From: Marinobacter zhanjiangensis
GTDB lineage: Bacteria > Pseudomonadota > Gammaproteobacteria > Pseudomonadales > Oleiphilaceae
Length of the DNA stretch: 64,000 nt
Direction of reading: 5' to 3'
NCBI RefSeq assembly: GCF_014651935.1
Contig: NZ_BMXV01000001.1
Span: 248,001-312,000 of the forward strand
Shown here: positions 26,338-37,060 of the stretch, one piece after another
Layout: every line of letters begins with the position of its first letter
Position numbering within the stretch: the first letter of the stretch is position 1
Notes under the pieces: generated by a model
Database searches by the model: none
What the model was told of the DNA's origin: nothing
The model's input: only the letters and a program-made list of their open reading frames with translations
Made by a program: the position numbers and the translations under genes

Positions 26338-27507
26338 ATGGCTTCCGCACCCTGGGACGACCTGCTTCAGTTCGACAAGCAACTTGACGAGACCGAGCGT
26401 CAGGTTCGCGACAGTATCCGCAGCTTCTGCGACCAGCGCCTGATGCCCGGCATCATCGAGGCTAACCGCCACGAGAAGTTCGACCGCAGCATCTTCACCG
26501 ACATGGGTGAACTGGGCATGCTCGGTGCCACCCTGCCGGAAGAGTACGGCGGCCCGGGCCTGAACCACGTCTGCTACGGCCTGATCGCCCGGGAAGTGGA
26601 GCGCGTGGACTCCGCCTACCGCTCCGCCCTGAGCGTACAGTCCTCCCTGGTGATGTACCCGATCTTCTCGTACGCACCGGAAGAGACCAAGAAGCGCATT
26701 CTGCCCAAGCTGGCCTCCGGCGAGTGGGTTGGTTGTTTCGGCCTGACCGAGCCCAACCACGGCTCCGACCCCGGCGGCATGGAAACCCGCGCCAAGAAGG
26801 TCGACGGCGGGTATCTGCTGAGTGGCTCCAAGACCTGGATCACCAACTCGCCGATTGCCGATGTGTGTGTGATCTGGGGCAAGCTGGATGGCGAAATCAC
26901 CGGTTTCATCATCGAGCGCGAAGGCGCCAAGGGCCTGGACACACCGAAAATCGAGGGCAAGTTTTCCCTGCGCGCGTCCGAAACCGGCTCCATCTTTATG
27001 GACGAGGTTTTCGTACCCGAAGCCAACAAGCTGGATGTCACCGGCCTGAAAGGCCCGCTGAGCTGCCTCACCAAGGCTCGCTACGGCATCAGCTGGGGCT
27101 CCCTGGGTGCCGCCGAGTTCTGCTGGCACGCTGCCCGCAACTATACCCTTGAGCGCAAGCAGTTCGGCAAGCCCCTGGCCGCCAACCAGCTGATCCAGAA
27201 GAAGCTGGTCGACATGCAGACCGAGATCACCCTGGGCTTGCAGTCGGTATTGCAGCTGGGCCGGATGATGGACGCCGGCGAGGCGACACCGGATTCGGTG
27301 TCACTGCTCAAGCGCAACAACTGTGGCAAGGCGCTGGATATTGCCCGGGTCGCCCGCGACATGCACGGTGGTAACGGTATTTCCGACGAGTACCACGTTA
27401 TCCGTCACGTGATGAACCTGGAAGCCGTCAACACCTACGAAGGCACCCACGATGTACACGCCCTGATCCTCGGCCGTGGCCAGACCGGCTTGCAGGCCTT
27501 CAAATAA
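26338..27507 (+). CDS. gcdH: Glutaryl-CoA dehydrogenase
   Basis: This 389-residue acyl-CoA dehydrogenase dehydrogenates and decarboxylates glutaryl-CoA to crotonyl-CoA. It has the GCDH hallmark [13 protein letters not shown] with Arg95, the residue that holds the distal carboxylate. The loop [21 protein letters not shown] and the catalytic Glu368 in YEGTHDVH are also present. The start at 26338 follows CAGGAGACAC. It lies 85 bases after the thiolase and is closed by a strong terminator, so the two form one transcript. Confidence 0.93.
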   Translation: MASAPWDDLLQFDKQLDETERQVRDSIRSFCDQRLMPGIIEANRHEKFDRSIFTDMGELGMLGATLPEEYGGPGLNHVCYGLIAREVERVDSAYRSALSVQSSLVMYPIFSYAPEETKKRILPKLASGEWVGCFGLTEPNHGSDPGGMETRAKKVDGGYLLSGSKTWITNSPIADVCVIWGKLDGEITGFIIEREGAKGLDTPKIEGKFSLRASETGSIFMDEVFVPEANKLDVTGLKGPLSCLTKARYGISWGSLGAAEFCWHAARNYTLERKQFGKPLAANQLIQKKLVDMQTEITLGLQSVLQLGRMMDAGEATPDSVSLLKRNNCGKALDIARVARDMHGGNGISDEYHVIRHVMNLEAVNTYEGTHDVHALILGRGQTGLQAFK

Positions 27508-27530
27508 GGCAGTTCACCGCCTGCCACCAG

Positions 27531-27558
27531 AAACAGGGCCTTCGGGCCCTGTTTTTTT
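27531..27558 (+). terminator. Rho-independent terminator after gcdH
   Basis: AACAGGGCC and GGCCCTGTT pair around a TTCG tetraloop and are followed by a run of seven Ts. The UUCG loop and U-tract make this a convincing intrinsic terminator 24 bases after the gcdH stop. Confidence 0.9.
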
Positions 27559-27918
27559 GTGCCCGCAATAACCCAAAGCATGCATCCCTCCCGCCCGGCG
27601 ACGCGCATTCCCGGAAACCTTCCGCTAAGATAGTGGGTCTGTTCTGTGTGCCCGAGTGGCACCTGTACCAGAAAGGCATGACTTCGACTCTGGTGTTTCG
27701 CTGTGCGGTACATGGTTTCCGTTATGGAAAGCCCGGAATACCGCCTGGCGAGCCCGCATCCGCCCATGACACGGGCCGGACCGAACGTGCCTGGCAGGCA
27801 AGTGTCCACCGCTGGTGGACAGGCGGGGGGAATTGACACGAAAACGGCCTTCCGCCATCATAGGTATATTCTGCTATGCGGTATATGTTTTCGCTAGAAC
27901 GAACCGAGAGGCTGATTC
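27559..27918. other. 360-base gap with palindrome, promoter region of the two-subunit dehydrogenase
   Basis: No gene is supported here; short frames on both strands lack ribosome sites and family sequence. A perfect palindrome TGTCCACC-GCT-GGTGGACA occupies 27803-27821. A TTGACA box lies at 27833-27838, but its correctly spaced -10 is poor (CATCAT), while TATATT at 27865 is too far. The region probably carries the promoter and an operator for the operon starting at 27919. Confidence 0.4.
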
Positions 27919-29115
<1,197 letters not shown>

Positions 29116-29125
29116 GGAGGCGACC

Positions 29126-30268
29126 ATGGACTTCACTCTGAGCGAAGAGCAACAAATGTTGCAGGACACCGTGGCGCGTCTGGTTCGCGGTGAATACAGT
29201 TTTGAAAAGCGTCTGGAATTCAGCGAAACCGAGCTGGGCTTCAGCGAAGACTTCTGGAAGCAGCTGGGCGAGCTAGGCCTGACCGCCGTCCCCTTCCCCG
29301 AGGAGCTGGGTGGCTTTGGCGGTGGCGGTGTTGAAATCCAGTCCGTCATGACCGAGCTGGGCCGTGGCCTTTGCCTCGAGCCATACATGCAGTCGGTGGT
29401 CTTCGGTGGCGGCATTCTGAGCCAGGCCGGCAACGACGCCCAGAAGGAAAAGTACCTGGAAGGCGTCGCCTCTGGCGAACTGAAAGTGGCCGCTGCCCTG
29501 CAGGAGCCGCAGGCGTTCTACAACCAGAACGAAGTGGAAACCCGCGCCGAGAAATCCGGTGACGGATACACCCTGAGCGGTCGCAAAGCCGTGGTCATCG
29601 GCGGCCATTGTGCTGACGTGTTCATCGTGTCTGCCCGCACCTCCGGCGACGTTCGCGATGCCGATGGCATCAGCCTGTTCGCCATCGACGCCAACGCCGA
29701 GGGCGTAGAACGTCGCTCATACCCGACCATTGATGGCGCCAAGGGCTGCGATGTGTTCCTGGACAACGTCAAGGTTGGTGCTGATGCCCTGCTGGGCGAG
29801 GAAGGCAAGGCGGCAGACGTGATCGAATATCAGACTGGTCGCGCCATTGCAGCCCTGTGCGCCGAAGCGGTTGGCTGCATGGAAGAAGCCAACGAGCTGA
29901 CCCTGGAGTACCTGAAGCAGCGCAAGCAATTCGGTGTGCCCATCGGCAAATTCCAGGTGCTGCAGCACCGCATGGTGGACATGATGTCCGAGCTGGAACA
30001 GGCCCGCTCCATGGCGATCCTGGCGGCCAGCTATGCCGACGCCGAACAGAATGACGAGCGCCGTCGCACTCTGGCCGCTGCCAAGAGCGTTATCAACCGT
30101 GCCGGGCATTTCATTTCCGAAAGCGGTATCCAGATGCATGGTGGCATCGGCATGACCTGGGAATACAGCTTTGCCCATTATGCCAAGCGCCTGGTCATGA
30201 TCGGCCACCAGCTGGGCGACGATGACTTCCATCTGGAGCGCTACGCGTCCCTGCTGGAAGCCAGCTGA
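29126..30268 (+). CDS. Acyl-CoA dehydrogenase, small subunit of a two-subunit enzyme (PimD-like)
   Basis: This 380-residue subunit keeps the FAD-contact motifs RKQFGVPIGKFQ and QMHGGIGMTWEYSFAHY. It has no catalytic glutamate in either usual place: the C-terminal loop reads IGHQLGDDDFHLERY and the helix position YQTGRAIAAL. It also has a degenerate flavin loop (AALQEPQAFYNQ). It therefore looks complementary to the large subunit encoded ten bases upstream, as in known alpha2beta2 acyl-CoA dehydrogenases where two chains build one site. TAAGGAGGCG is a strong ribosome site. A strong terminator follows. Confidence 0.87.
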   Translation: MDFTLSEEQQMLQDTVARLVRGEYSFEKRLEFSETELGFSEDFWKQLGELGLTAVPFPEELGGFGGGGVEIQSVMTELGRGLCLEPYMQSVVFGGGILSQAGNDAQKEKYLEGVASGELKVAAALQEPQAFYNQNEVETRAEKSGDGYTLSGRKAVVIGGHCADVFIVSARTSGDVRDADGISLFAIDANAEGVERRSYPTIDGAKGCDVFLDNVKVGADALLGEEGKAADVIEYQTGRAIAALCAEAVGCMEEANELTLEYLKQRKQFGVPIGKFQVLQHRMVDMMSELEQARSMAILAASYADAEQNDERRRTLAAAKSVINRAGHFISESGIQMHGGIGMTWEYSFAHYAKRLVMIGHQLGDDDFHLERYASLLEAS

Positions 30269-30322
30269 TCAGTAACCGGTAGTTACGAACCTGTCGGGTC
30301 TCTCCTCCAGTCGGAGAGTGTT

Positions 30323-30354
30323 AGGGACGGTCCCGTAGGGACCGTCCCTTTTTT
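30323..30354 (+). terminator. Rho-independent terminator after the dehydrogenase pair
   Basis: AGGGACGGTCCC and GGGACCGTCCCT form a long GC-rich stem with a three-base loop, followed by six Ts. It lies about 55 bases after the small-subunit stop. Confidence 0.9.
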
Positions 30355-30368
30355 GTGGGCTACACTGT

Positions 30369-30402
30369 CATGCACCCCCAACAACCATGCACCCCCAACA
30401 AC
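30369..30402 (+). repeat. Perfect 17-bp tandem duplication
   Basis: CATGCACCCCCAACAAC occurs twice head-to-tail (30369-30385 and 30386-30402), between the terminator and the class II aldolase gene. It is probably a recent slippage duplication in the leader. Confidence 0.9.
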
Positions 30403-30453
30403 AGGGAGCGTTTAAACAGCTCCCGATGTCCAACAACAAGAGGATCGCGCAGT

Positions 30454-31221
30454 ATGAACGACTCCAATATCACCGGCTCCAATGAAATGGACACCGATGA
30501 ACTGAAGAAAGCGGAATGGAAAGTCCGTACGGAACTGGCTGCCGCCTACCGGCTGGTCGCCCTGTTTGGCTGGGATGACCTGGTTTTTACCCATCTGTCA
30601 GCCCGGGTGCCCGGACCGGACCACCATTTTCTGATCAACCCCTACGGCCTGCTTTTCCACGAAATCACAGCCTCGTCGCTGGTCAAGGTGGATCAGGAAG
30701 GTCAGGTTGTGCAGGCGGGCGGCATCGACCGGGTCAACCCGGCCGGCTTTACCATCCATAGCGCGGTGCATATGGGCCGGGACGACGCCCATGCGGTGAT
30801 GCACGTTCACGCCGCTGACGCCGTTGCCGTATCCGCCCACAAGGAAGGCCTGCTGCCCCTGAGCCAGACCGGCATGCTGTGCCTGGACCACATGGCCTAT
30901 CATGACTATGAAGGGGTTGCCCTGAACCTGGACGAACGGGAGCGACTGATCCGGGACATCGGCGACAAGAACATGCTGATGCTGCGCAACCACGGCATCC
31001 TGACCGCTGGCGGCTCGGTACCGGAATGCTTCACTTATCTCTACTTTCTGATGAAAGCCTGCGAGATTCAGGTAAAGACCCCGACGCCGTACTGCCTGCC
31101 TTCTCAGGAGGCCATCGAGACCACCCGCGAGCAGTCCCAGTCCCTGGGCAAGGCTTCGGCGTTGACCTGGCCGGCGCTGACCCGGTTGCTGGACAGCAAG
31201 AACCCCGGCTACGCCGTATAA
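30454..31221 (+). CDS. Class II aldolase/adducin family protein
   Basis: This 255-residue protein has the class II aldolase fold. Likely zinc ligands are His117 and His119 in MHVHAAD and His180 in LRNHGIL. The THLSARVPG and INPYGLLFHEI segments are typical of the adducin-head branch, whose bacterial members include aldolases, epimerases and proteins of unknown reaction. The start at 30454 follows AAGAGGATCG; an in-frame start further upstream runs through the tandem repeat and is unlikely. No neighbouring sugar genes give the substrate. Confidence 0.85.
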   Translation: MNDSNITGSNEMDTDELKKAEWKVRTELAAAYRLVALFGWDDLVFTHLSARVPGPDHHFLINPYGLLFHEITASSLVKVDQEGQVVQAGGIDRVNPAGFTIHSAVHMGRDDAHAVMHVHAADAVAVSAHKEGLLPLSQTGMLCLDHMAYHDYEGVALNLDERERLIRDIGDKNMLMLRNHGILTAGGSVPECFTYLYFLMKACEIQVKTPTPYCLPSQEAIETTREQSQSLGKASALTWPALTRLLDSKNPGYAV

Positions 31222-31293
31222 GCGTGGGCGCCATCCAAGGCAAACGCAGGCAGGAGTTCCCGCAGGCTCCTGCCTGCATGGTTGAGGCGGGTT

Positions 31294-32034
31294 CTACTTC
31301 TTGCCCATGCGGGCCAGGGCGGCATGGCAGTCGTCCGAGGTCAGACGCTCGGCAAACACCTCACGCTCACGCTCCATGGCTTCCTTTACCATGGCCTGCC
31401 AGGGCGCCTTCATCAGCCGCTTGCTGGCCCGCAAGGCCTCTCGGGGCTTGCCAGCGAGCTTTTCAGCAGCGGCAAATGCCTCATTGAGCGCCTCGCCATC
31501 GTCCACCACACGACTGATCAGGCCGATCTCCGCCGCTTCATCAGCCGCCAGCACATCCCCCATCAGCAACAGCTCCGCCGTCTTGCGGGACCCCAGGTGC
31601 AACGGCATGGTCACGGTCGAGGCCGCCTCCGGCACCAGGCCGAGATCCACGAATGCGGTCTTGAAGCGCGTGGAGCGACCCGCATAGACGGCATCAACAT
31701 GCAGCAGCATGGTGGTGCCAATGCCGATCGCCAGGCCCTCTGCCGCCACCAGTACCGGCGTATCGCAGTTCATCAGCGTTTCGATGAAAGCCAGCCCGGC
31801 CGATGGTTTGGGCGTGGTGTCCGTGGCCCGGGCGCGGAAGTCGTCCAGGTCGTTGCCAGCCGTAAAGACGCCGCCATCGCCACTGATAACGATGGCATTG
31901 ACGTCAGGATCATCGGCCGCCTTTTTGACCCCGTCCGAGAGAGCTTCATACATGTCACGGGTCAGTGCGTTCTTTTTTTCCGGGCGGGCAATCAACAGAT
32001 GGACATAGCCATTTTTCTTCTCAGTCTGAATCAC
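31294..32034 (-). CDS. Enoyl-CoA hydratase/isomerase family protein
   Basis: This 246-residue crotonase has the motifs KKNALT, FTAGNDLDDF and GLAIGIGTTMLL. A single acid, Glu in GLVPEAAST, is kept, as in delta3,delta2-enoyl-CoA isomerases rather than hydratases. I choose the GTG at 32034 because CAGGAGCTCCC lies at ideal spacing; an ATG 48 codons upstream would read through the divergent promoter region. It is divergent from the amidase gene. Confidence 0.8.
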   Translation of the reverse strand: MIQTEKKNGYVHLLIARPEKKNALTRDMYEALSDGVKKAADDPDVNAIVISGDGGVFTAGNDLDDFRARATDTTPKPSAGLAFIETLMNCDTPVLVAAEGLAIGIGTTMLLHVDAVYAGRSTRFKTAFVDLGLVPEAASTVTMPLHLGSRKTAELLLMGDVLAADEAAEIGLISRVVDDGEALNEAFAAAEKLAGKPREALRASKRLMKAPWQAMVKEAMEREREVFAERLTSDDCHAALARMGKK

Positions 32035-32112
32035 GGGAGCTCCTGATCGGTTGGCGAATTCTGAAATACTGTTCCACAAAACGATGGGATATTCTATGGT
32101 TGTCAAACCGAA

Positions 32113-32122
32113 CGAGCGCTCG
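32113..32122. promoter_or_regulatory. Palindrome in the crotonase/amidase divergent region
   Basis: CGAGCGCTCG is a perfect 10-bp palindrome set in ACCGAACGAGCGCTCGAC, 32 bases before the amidase start and 78 from the crotonase start. Its style resembles TetR-family operators, but no regulator gene is adjacent. Confidence 0.35.
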
Positions 32123-32153
32123 ACAAAACCAGAACAATCACCAGGGAGTCCCC

Positions 32154-33602
32154 ATGGATTTTCATCGAATCCCCGCATTCGAACTCGCCCGCGGCATCAA
32201 GGCCCGGCACTACACCAGCGAACAGGTGCTGGACCATTTTCTTGAGCGTACCCACCGCCTGAACCCGGCCCTGAACGCCATCGTGGTTCTGCGCGAAGAC
32301 CAGGCCCGCGAACAGGCCAGGGACGCGGACAGGGCGGCCGGGGACGGTGTCGACCTGGGTCCGCTGCACGGTGTACCCATGACCATCAAGGAAACCTGGG
32401 AGCTGGAGGGCTGGCCCACCACCGCCGGTCACAAGGGCTACCAGGATCACGTCTCGCCCCGTACCGCCGTGGCGGTACAGCGGCTGCTGGACGCCGGCGC
32501 CATCATCTTCGGCAAAACCAACGTGCCGGAGTTCGCCGGTGACCTGCAGTCGTTCAATGATATCTATGGCACCAGCAACAACCCCTGGAATACCGACCTG
32601 ACTCCGGGAGGCTCTTCCGGCGGTGCCGCAGCCGCCATGGCCGCCGGCCTGACGCCCCTTGAGCTGGGCAGCGATATTGGCGGCTCCATTCGCACCCCGG
32701 CGGCTTTCTGTGGCATCTACGGCCTCAAGACGACCCTGGGCCTGATCCCCATGCGCGGCCACGTGCCCGGTGCACCAGGCAGTGTTGGCAAACGGGACAT
32801 GGGTGTCGGCGGCCCGCTGACCCGCCACCTGGATGACCTGGAGGCGGAACTGGAGCTGTTGGCCGGCCCCGATGACGACATGTCAGCCTGGCAGGTAAAT
32901 CTGCCGCAGCCGGATCCGAAACCGCTGGCAGACTACCGCTTCGCCACCTGGCTCAACGACGAATGGGCGCCGGTGGACAACGAGGTGCTCAGTGGCCTGA
33001 TCGGTTTCTGTGAAGACCTGAAGTCCTCGGGTGCCGCCGTGGAAGATGCCCGGCCGGAAGGACTGACCCTGGAGAAAAGCCATCGTCTTTATTACCATCT
33101 GCTCGGCGGCGCCATGGGGGTGGGTCTGCCGGAGAAGGTCCGCAACCGGCTGGCAAAGATTGCTGCCGAGGAAGGCGACGAATACCGTCACCGGTTCGCC
33201 AGGGCCGCCCTGCAGAGTCACGGTGAATGGCTGCAGAAAGATGAGGAGCGGGCGCAACTGCAACGCACCTGGGCCCGCTTCTTCGAAGACCATGACCTGT
33301 TGATCTGCCCGGTAACCAATACCCTGCCGTTCCCCCACAGCCAGGACACTTCCGCCATGGAACGCACCCTGACCATCAACGGCAAGGCCGAACCCTATCT
33401 GGACATTACCGCCTGGGCGGGCGTCGCCATGATGGTGGGCCTGCCCGCCATCAGCTTCCCGGTGGGCTTCGGTGATGACGGCCTGCCACGGGCGGTACAG
33501 ATCATCGGCCCGGCCTGGAGTGAAAAAACGCTGATCCGGGTCGCGCGCCTGATACAGGCACAACGGTTTCCGGATGGCCTGCCTTGGCCGGATCAGTCCT
33601 GA
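32154..33602 (+). CDS. Amidase signature-family hydrolase
   Basis: This 482-residue enzyme hydrolyses an amide bond. It carries the amidase signature: catalytic Lys in MTIKETW, the Gly/Ser-rich TPGGSSGGAAAAMAAG and GSDIGGSIRTPAAFCG, giving the Ser-cisSer-Lys triad. The C-terminal segment LDITAWAGVAMMVGLPAISFPVG is also typical. CAGGGAGTCCCC precedes the start. No GatA partners are near, so it is a stand-alone amidase of unknown substrate. Confidence 0.9.
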   Translation: MDFHRIPAFELARGIKARHYTSEQVLDHFLERTHRLNPALNAIVVLREDQAREQARDADRAAGDGVDLGPLHGVPMTIKETWELEGWPTTAGHKGYQDHVSPRTAVAVQRLLDAGAIIFGKTNVPEFAGDLQSFNDIYGTSNNPWNTDLTPGGSSGGAAAAMAAGLTPLELGSDIGGSIRTPAAFCGIYGLKTTLGLIPMRGHVPGAPGSVGKRDMGVGGPLTRHLDDLEAELELLAGPDDDMSAWQVNLPQPDPKPLADYRFATWLNDEWAPVDNEVLSGLIGFCEDLKSSGAAVEDARPEGLTLEKSHRLYYHLLGGAMGVGLPEKVRNRLAKIAAEEGDEYRHRFARAALQSHGEWLQKDEERAQLQRTWARFFEDHDLLICPVTNTLPFPHSQDTSAMERTLTINGKAEPYLDITAWAGVAMMVGLPAISFPVGFGDDGLPRAVQIIGPAWSEKTLIRVARLIQAQRFPDGLPWPDQS

Positions 33603-33659
33603 AAATCCGTCGGGCAGGCGGACAAATTCGCTTGCATACGCTATGTTTTACCGAGGGTA

Positions 33660-33678
33660 CCCGGGACCTTGTCCCGGG
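33660..33678. promoter_or_regulatory. Perfect inverted repeat before the TRAP operon
   Basis: CCCGGGAC-CTT-GTCCCGGG forms 8-bp arms about 58 bases after the amidase stop and 160 before dctP. Without a T-run it could be an operator or a weak terminator for the amidase gene. Confidence 0.35.
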
Positions 33679-33840
33679 GTCGGTTACACGATCTGACCAG
33701 GGAATCCCGGCAGTTATTGCAAACCCTCGCCCGATTGCGATAAATTTGGGAAACGCAGATCCATTCTGCAGTCACAAGTTTCGCTAGATGAAATCAAGAC
33801 AGGACGTCCCCTTGGAAAACAACAAAGAGGTTAAGAAGTA

Positions 33841-34884
33841 ATGCTTAACAACGTTCGCAAATCACTGACGGTATTTGCTTCGGCACTTACCCTGGGCGCC
33901 ACTGCCGCCCTGATCGCCGCCCCTGCCTCCGCACAGGAAGAAACCTTCACCTGGAAAGTGCAGTCTCACTGGCCGGGCGCATCCAGCTCCTACGAGGACA
34001 GCCTGGGTCGCCTGAAGGAACAGCTTGAAGAGCGCTCCGACGGTCGTCTCGAACTTCAGCTGTTCGAAGCTGGCTCGCTGTTCAGTGCCAAGGAAACCTA
34101 TAACGCGGTAAGCCGTGGCATCCTGGAAATGGGCACTATTTCTCCGGCCTATGCGTCCAACGAGATGACCCTGGCGGGTATCGCTTCCGGTCTGCCGTTT
34201 GCCTTCCGCAACGTCTGGGAAGCAGCCTACTTCCACCAGGTCCTGGGCTTCGAGGAAATGCTGCGTGAAGAAGCCGCCGAAGACGGCGTTTATTGGGCTA
34301 CTGACAAGGTGTATCCCACCGAGATGGTGGTCAAGGAGCCTGTCGACTCGCTGGAAGAGTTCAAGAGCCTGAAAATCCGCTCCTCTGGTGCCCTGCAGAA
34401 GTTCCTGACCGAAGCCGGTGCGGCTGCTTCCTACATCCCGGGTGGCGAGCTGTACACCGCACTGGATTCCGGCATCGTTGACGGTGCTCACTGGGGCGCA
34501 GCCCAGGGTGCGTACTCCATGGGTCTGTACGAGATTGCCAAGTATCACGTGCAGCCCGCCCTGAACATTGCCGGCACTGACGTTATCATCGTCAGCCAGA
34601 AGGCCATGGACGAGCTGCCGGAAGACTTGCAGAAACTGGTGAAGGACGTGCTGAAGGAGCAGTTCTGGTTCCGCACCAATGAGTACCTGTACAAAGAGCG
34701 CATCACCCTGGCCAAGGCCATCGATGAGATGGGTGTCGAGGTGACTACCCTGCCTCCGGAAGTGCAGGACCACCTGGTACAGACAGCCCAGTCCATGTGG
34801 GACGAGGAAGGCGAGCGCAGCGACAAGGCTGCTGAAGCACTTGCCATGCTGAAGGACTACCTGGGCGATCTCGGCTACCTGTAA
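33841..34884 (+). CDS. dctP: TRAP transporter substrate-binding protein (DctP family)
   Basis: This 347-residue periplasmic protein has a Sec signal (about 1-31, ending ASA before QEE). The DctP fold is shown by WPGASSSYEDSLGRLKEQLEERSDGRLELQLF, quoted here as its two halves 44-59 and 60-75, by the carboxylate-binding Arg region SLKIRSSGALQ and by the GGELYTALDSGIVDGAHWGA block. It delivers a carboxylate-type ligand to DctQM. The ligand is unknown; the YiaO/mannitol-chloroaromatic-type subgroup is suggested by the pattern. It heads the TRAP operon. Confidence 0.92.
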   Translation: MLNNVRKSLTVFASALTLGATAALIAAPASAQEETFTWKVQSHWPGASSSYEDSLGRLKEQLEERSDGRLELQLFEAGSLFSAKETYNAVSRGILEMGTISPAYASNEMTLAGIASGLPFAFRNVWEAAYFHQVLGFEEMLREEAAEDGVYWATDKVYPTEMVVKEPVDSLEEFKSLKIRSSGALQKFLTEAGAAASYIPGGELYTALDSGIVDGAHWGAAQGAYSMGLYEIAKYHVQPALNIAGTDVIIVSQKAMDELPEDLQKLVKDVLKEQFWFRTNEYLYKERITLAKAIDEMGVEVTTLPPEVQDHLVQTAQSMWDEEGERSDKAAEALAMLKDYLGDLGYL

Positions 34885-34898
34885 GCCGAACCGAGCCG

Positions 34899-34930
34899 GC
34901 CGGGGGTGCTTAACAGGCCCCCGGCTTTTT
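34899..34930 (+). terminator. Attenuating terminator between dctP and dctQ
   Basis: GCCGGGGG (34899-34906) and CCCCCGGC (34918-34925) pair around an 11-base loop, then five Ts follow. Partial termination here would give more binding protein than membrane subunits, a common arrangement in TRAP and ABC operons. Confidence 0.75.
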
Positions 34931-34963
34931 ATTGCAAGCCACATGACCCCTCCCGGAGGCCCC

Positions 34964-35518
34964 ATGCGTGCGATCACCGCATTCATGAACGGCGTTACCA
35001 GACTCAACAAGGCCATAGGCGTTGCCGTGTCGTTTCTGGTGTTTGCCATGTTCGTGTTCATATTGCTGGAAGTTTTCCTGCGGTATGCCTTCAACTCTCC
35101 CACTATGTGGACCAACGAACTGACGCAGTTGATGTTCGGCGCCTACGCCGTGCTTTCCGGTGGATACCTCATGGCGCATCGGGGGCACGTTAACGTTGAC
35201 CTGATCCAGTCATTTCTCGGCACGCGCATGCAGGCCGCAGTCGATGTGTTCACATCGATTCTTTTCTTTCTCTTTACCCTGGCGCTGCTGTATTTCAGCT
35301 TTGAGATGGCCAGCAAATCCATCAGCAGTTGGGAGACCTCTTATTCTGCCTGGAATCCGCCCATCTGGCCGATAAAAGCCTGCATCCCTATAGGTACTGC
35401 CCTGCTGTTACTACAGGGTATCGTCAAGCTGCTGGAAGACATCGCCATCGCCTGCAACCTGAGCTACTACCGGCCCGAGGACCATTCAGAGCATGATCCC
35501 AAGGGAGAGCAACTATGA
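34964..35518 (+). CDS. dctQ: TRAP transporter small membrane subunit (DctQ)
   Basis: This 184-residue protein has four membrane helices, with MWTNELTQLMFGAYAVLSGG and the MAHRGHVNVDLI segment typical of DctQ. The start at 34964 has GGAGG at five bases; an ATG 21 bases upstream is less well placed. Its stop overlaps the dctM start by four bases. It joins DctM in the sodium-coupled permease. Confidence 0.9.
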   Translation: MRAITAFMNGVTRLNKAIGVAVSFLVFAMFVFILLEVFLRYAFNSPTMWTNELTQLMFGAYAVLSGGYLMAHRGHVNVDLIQSFLGTRMQAAVDVFTSILFFLFTLALLYFSFEMASKSISSWETSYSAWNPPIWPIKACIPIGTALLLLQGIVKLLEDIAIACNLSYYRPEDHSEHDPKGEQL

Positions 35519-36825
35519 GCATTGAAGTCCTCACCCTGCTTTTCTTCGGGTCGCTGCTGTTTTTCGTATTTCTGGGCCTGCCCCTGGCCTTTGTGCTGGG
35601 CGGCGTGTCCGTTATCTTTCTGTATTTCACCTGGGGCGTTGGCTCCTTCTACATGGTGGCCTCCCAGATCTGGAGCACCATGGGCAGCTTCACCCTGGTG
35701 GCCATCCCCCTGTTCGTTTTCATGGCGATGATTCTGGAACGAACCGGCGTGGCAAAGGATCTTTACCGGGCCATGCATTTGTGGTTCGGGGGACTGCGCG
35801 GCGGTCTCGCCATCGGTACCCTTTTTATCTGTGCGATTTTTGCCGCAATGGTGGGCATCAGTGGTGCCGCCGTCGTGGCCATGGGCACCATCGCCCTGCC
35901 CGCCATGATGGAGCGCGGTTATGACCGCAGCATGTGCCTGGGCGTGATCAATACCGGTGGCGGCTGGGGCATCCTGATTCCCCCCAGCATCATGATGATC
36001 CTGTATGCGCTGATCAGTGGTGTCTCGGTCGGCAAGATGTTTGCCGCCGGTATTCTGCCGGGCATTCTGCTGATGGTACTGACTGCCATCTACATCCTGG
36101 TCCGCAGCAGCCTGCAGCCGCATCTGGCACCGGCGCTGCCTCCCGAGGACCGGGGCACAATGCGTGAAAAACTGCTGGCCCTGCGCTCCGTTGCACTGCC
36201 CATTCTCATTGTGATCATGGTGTTGGGTTCCATCATGGGGGGCATCACCACGCCCACCGAAGCAGCCGCCATGGGTGTTCTGGGCGCCCTGATTGCCGCC
36301 GCGGTCTACCGCAAGCTGGAATTCGGACTATTGAAGGAAGCGTCCATCCGCACCTTCAAGCTGACCGGCATGATCATGTGGATCCTGTTTGCAGCACACG
36401 CCTTCAGCGCTGCTTATCAGAGCATGGGTGCGCAGCCGATGATTGAAGGCTGGATGGCCAGTATCCCCGGCGGACCATGGGGTGTGATCATCGCCATGAT
36501 GCTGATCACCTTCGTTCTGGGCATGGTACTGGACCCTGTGGGCATCATGCTGATAACGCTGCCGGTATTCCTGCCTATCGTGGAGTCCCTGGGGTTCGAT
36601 CCGATCTGGTTCGGCATCCTGTTTGTGATCAATATGGAAATCGGCTACATGACACCACCCTTCGGGTTCAACCTGTTCTATCTGAAGGGCATTGTGCCGC
36701 CGGGCATCACCATGAAGGATATCTACAAATCGGTGATCCCGTTCGTGTTGGTGGAAATTGTAGGCTTGATCCTGCTGATGATCTTCCCCGAAATCGTCAC
36801 CTACCTGCCAAACCTGTTCTTCTGA
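35515..36825 (+). CDS. dctM: TRAP transporter large membrane subunit (DctM)
   Basis: This 436-residue protein has about twelve to thirteen hydrophobic segments. It contains DctM motifs such as AIPLFVFMAMILERTG, INTGGGWGILIPPSIMMILYA and MTPPFGFNLFYLKG, which form the substrate and sodium site of the elevator-type permease. It is coupled to dctQ by ATGA and followed by a strong hairpin terminator. Uptake is driven by the sodium gradient, which the Mrp-type operon further on could help set. Confidence 0.93.
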   Translation: MSIEVLTLLFFGSLLFFVFLGLPLAFVLGGVSVIFLYFTWGVGSFYMVASQIWSTMGSFTLVAIPLFVFMAMILERTGVAKDLYRAMHLWFGGLRGGLAIGTLFICAIFAAMVGISGAAVVAMGTIALPAMMERGYDRSMCLGVINTGGGWGILIPPSIMMILYALISGVSVGKMFAAGILPGILLMVLTAIYILVRSSLQPHLAPALPPEDRGTMREKLLALRSVALPILIVIMVLGSIMGGITTPTEAAAMGVLGALIAAAVYRKLEFGLLKEASIRTFKLTGMIMWILFAAHAFSAAYQSMGAQPMIEGWMASIPGGPWGVIIAMMLITFVLGMVLDPVGIMLITLPVFLPIVESLGFDPIWFGILFVINMEIGYMTPPFGFNLFYLKGIVPPGITMKDIYKSVIPFVLVEIVGLILLMIFPEIVTYLPNLFF

Positions 36826-36843
36826 CGGCAGACCTCGCCACAA

Positions 36844-36872
36844 AAACGCCGGCCTGATTCAGGCCGGCGTTT
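36844..36872 (+). terminator. Terminator after dctM
   Basis: AAACGCCGGCCT and AGGCCGGCGTTT form a perfect 12-bp stem around GATTC, 19 bases after the dctM stop. The U-tract is short but the stem end adds Ts. Confidence 0.8.
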
Positions 36873-37060
36873 CTGGTTCCGGCTTGAGGCAGCCGCGAAT
36901 GCACTGGGATCGTTGCACTCTGTTACCAAATGCCCCTTGCCTGATCACCCCCACCCCGATTAACTGAGCCACTGGTCGTGGCTTCACATGACGGCCTTCG
37001 CCGGCACTTGAGCCGGCGCCCTCCCCATGAAGATTCCGCCACGGTCAAATGGCCGGCTGC

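Noticed and set aside
27435..27839. Short frames on both strands in the gap after gcdH
   Set aside because: They run through the terminator hairpin and lack ribosome sites and family sequence.
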